Shown here: one piece after another, positions 63,314 to 64,000 of the stretch | How positions within the stretch are numbered: position 1 is the first letter of the stretch | Layout: the number at the start of each line of letters is the position of its first letter | Origin: Elephas maximus indicus | Taxonomy: Eukaryota; Chordata; Mammalia; Proboscidea; Elephantidae | DNA: 64,000 bases | Direction: 5' to 3' | NCBI RefSeq assembly: GCF_024166365.1 | Contig: NC_064826.1 | Span: 19,120,001 to 19,184,000, forward strand | The notes under the pieces: model-generated | What the model was told of the DNA's origin: nothing | The model's database searches: none | Seen by the model: only the letters and a program-made list of their open reading frames with translations | Program-made: the position numbers and the translations under genes

Positions 63314-63960
63314 TCGGGGTTCAATCAGAAAAGCAGAACCATTATGAGTATTATGGAATAAGGTATTTATTACAGAGATTAAACTAGAAAGCTAGATATT
63401 TCCAGCTGCTAGACTGGGGCCATGAAGGGAGGCCCGGACGACAGTCAAGGAAGGCTTTTTCCTCTTTGTAGCTCTGTGATTTTGCTTCCCAAGTATCTGG
63501 TGGTGGGTGCAAGGTTACTGTTGGTCAGAGGGCTGGCAGTTGGGAAGAAGAGCTCCATGTGGAACAGAGAAGGGAGGAAACAGCGAGGGCAGAGTGGAAG
63601 CCTCTAGCAGAGTGGAAGCCTCTGGTTCTCAACTGGGGACATTTGGCAAATGTCTGGAGACATTTTTGGTTATTACAACTGAGGAGGGTGGGGCGATGAT
63701 ACTGGCATCTAGTGGGTAGAGGCAGGGGATGCTGCTAAACATCTCGTAATGCACAGAATAGCTCCCCACAACAAAGAATTATCTGTCTCAAAATACCAGT
63801 AGTGTACTTCATTTGCATCTCCCAATGACTATGCGAATTTCTCTTCTGCCTAATTAATTTGGAACCGTACAGGGAAGAGGATTCTAGGAAATGTAGTTCC
63901 AGTTTAGGCAAATTGACAAAATATTAAACCACCAGAAGAGATGTTACAGCATGTTTGCAT
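63314..63960 (-). mobile_element. ERV-L 5' LTR (MLT2-like) with MER20 inside
   Basis: The antisense LTR has its 3' end at about 63,314 (gggttcaatcagaaaagcag, ggaataaggtatttattaca; the reverse complement contains AATAAA). Body blocks are shared with the LTR at 30,890-31,300. A MER20 element splits it at about 63,616-63,813. The high-coordinate boundary is not clear and may be beyond 63,960. Confidence 0.68.
63616..63813 (-). mobile_element. MER20-type hAT DNA transposon
   Basis: ggttctcaactggggacatt, tggcaaatgtctggagacat, ctggcatctagtgggtagag, gcacagaatagctccccaca and aacaaagaattatctg match MER20 in reverse orientation, over nearly its full ~200 bp length. Confidence 0.85.
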
Positions 63961-64000
63961 GCTAATGTGAATGATCCAGAAGAAGGAGGAACATTGATGA

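Larger units (their letters stand above)
30708..64000 (+). other. COPG2 intron 4 (continues past window)
   Basis: No exon matching the next conserved gamma-COP block was found before 64,000. The intron is almost entirely occupied by nested transposable elements, described individually: an ERV-L with a MaLR, an RTE and three generations of L1 inside it. Confidence 0.8.

Noticed and set aside
30708-64000. Search for COPG2 exon 5 and later exons
   Set aside because: No stretch encoding the next conserved gamma-COP block with AG/GT borders was found on the + strand, so the gene is reported only up to exon 4.

Overview
The window is nuclear DNA from a placental mammal, almost certainly an afrotherian and most likely an elephant. 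The evidence is about twenty copies or fragments of the tRNA-headed AfroSINE family on both strands, a Bov-B/RTE-type LINE sharing the AfroSINE tail, several long L1 elements, and ancient eutherian repeats (ERV-L, MaLR, MER5A, MER20, MIR). There are no bacterial or viral operons. Genes are split into short exons with canonical GT/AG junctions.

Two protein-coding genes lie head to tail on the + strand. TSGA13 (testis-specific gene A13) occupies about 11.9-25.9 kb. Six exons are clear and a first exon is probable. The stop codon is at 25,861-25,863 and an AATAAA follows at 25,945. COPG2 (coatomer gamma-2 subunit) starts 417 bp after the TSGA13 stop, inside a GC-rich CpG island (about 25.97-26.69 kb). 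Its first four coding exons are present (26,280-30,707). Exon 5 was not found, so everything from 30,708 to the window end is intron 4. This gene order is that of the human 7q32 MEST/COPG2 domain.

The rest is mobile DNA. From 1 to 6,722 there is a young, minus-strand, 5'-complete L1 (L1-a), whose 3' end is outside the window. It sits in an older L1 whose 5' part runs to 10,178. The TSGA13 introns hold AfroSINEs, an RTE tail, a MIR, a TG repeat and an unusual direct/inverted repeat cluster (15.54-15.90 kb).

COPG2 intron 4 holds the most striking structure, a stack of nested insertions. The outermost is an ERV-L provirus with paired LTR-like ends at about 30.9-31.3 kb and 63.3-63.96 kb. Its RNase H region is interrupted by a MaLR (LTR 59,653-60,064). 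The MaLR internal region is interrupted by an RTE (57.91-59.52 kb) and by an old L1 (33.89-57.76 kb). That L1 is in turn split by two full-length younger L1s (L1-b, 36.63-44.17 kb; L1-c, 44.99-52.51 kb), a 3'-end L1 fragment and AfroSINEs. Several target-site duplications can be read directly. All the autonomous elements in the stack are antisense to COPG2. No L1 has fully intact ORFs, but L1-b is close: its ORF2 start is ACG and it has one small frameshifting deletion.

I see no new multigene system. The results most worth a second look are the layered insertion history, the tandem monomer-like units in the L1 5' ends, repeated insertion at the same site in two copies of an old L1, and the tight TSGA13-COPG2 junction.
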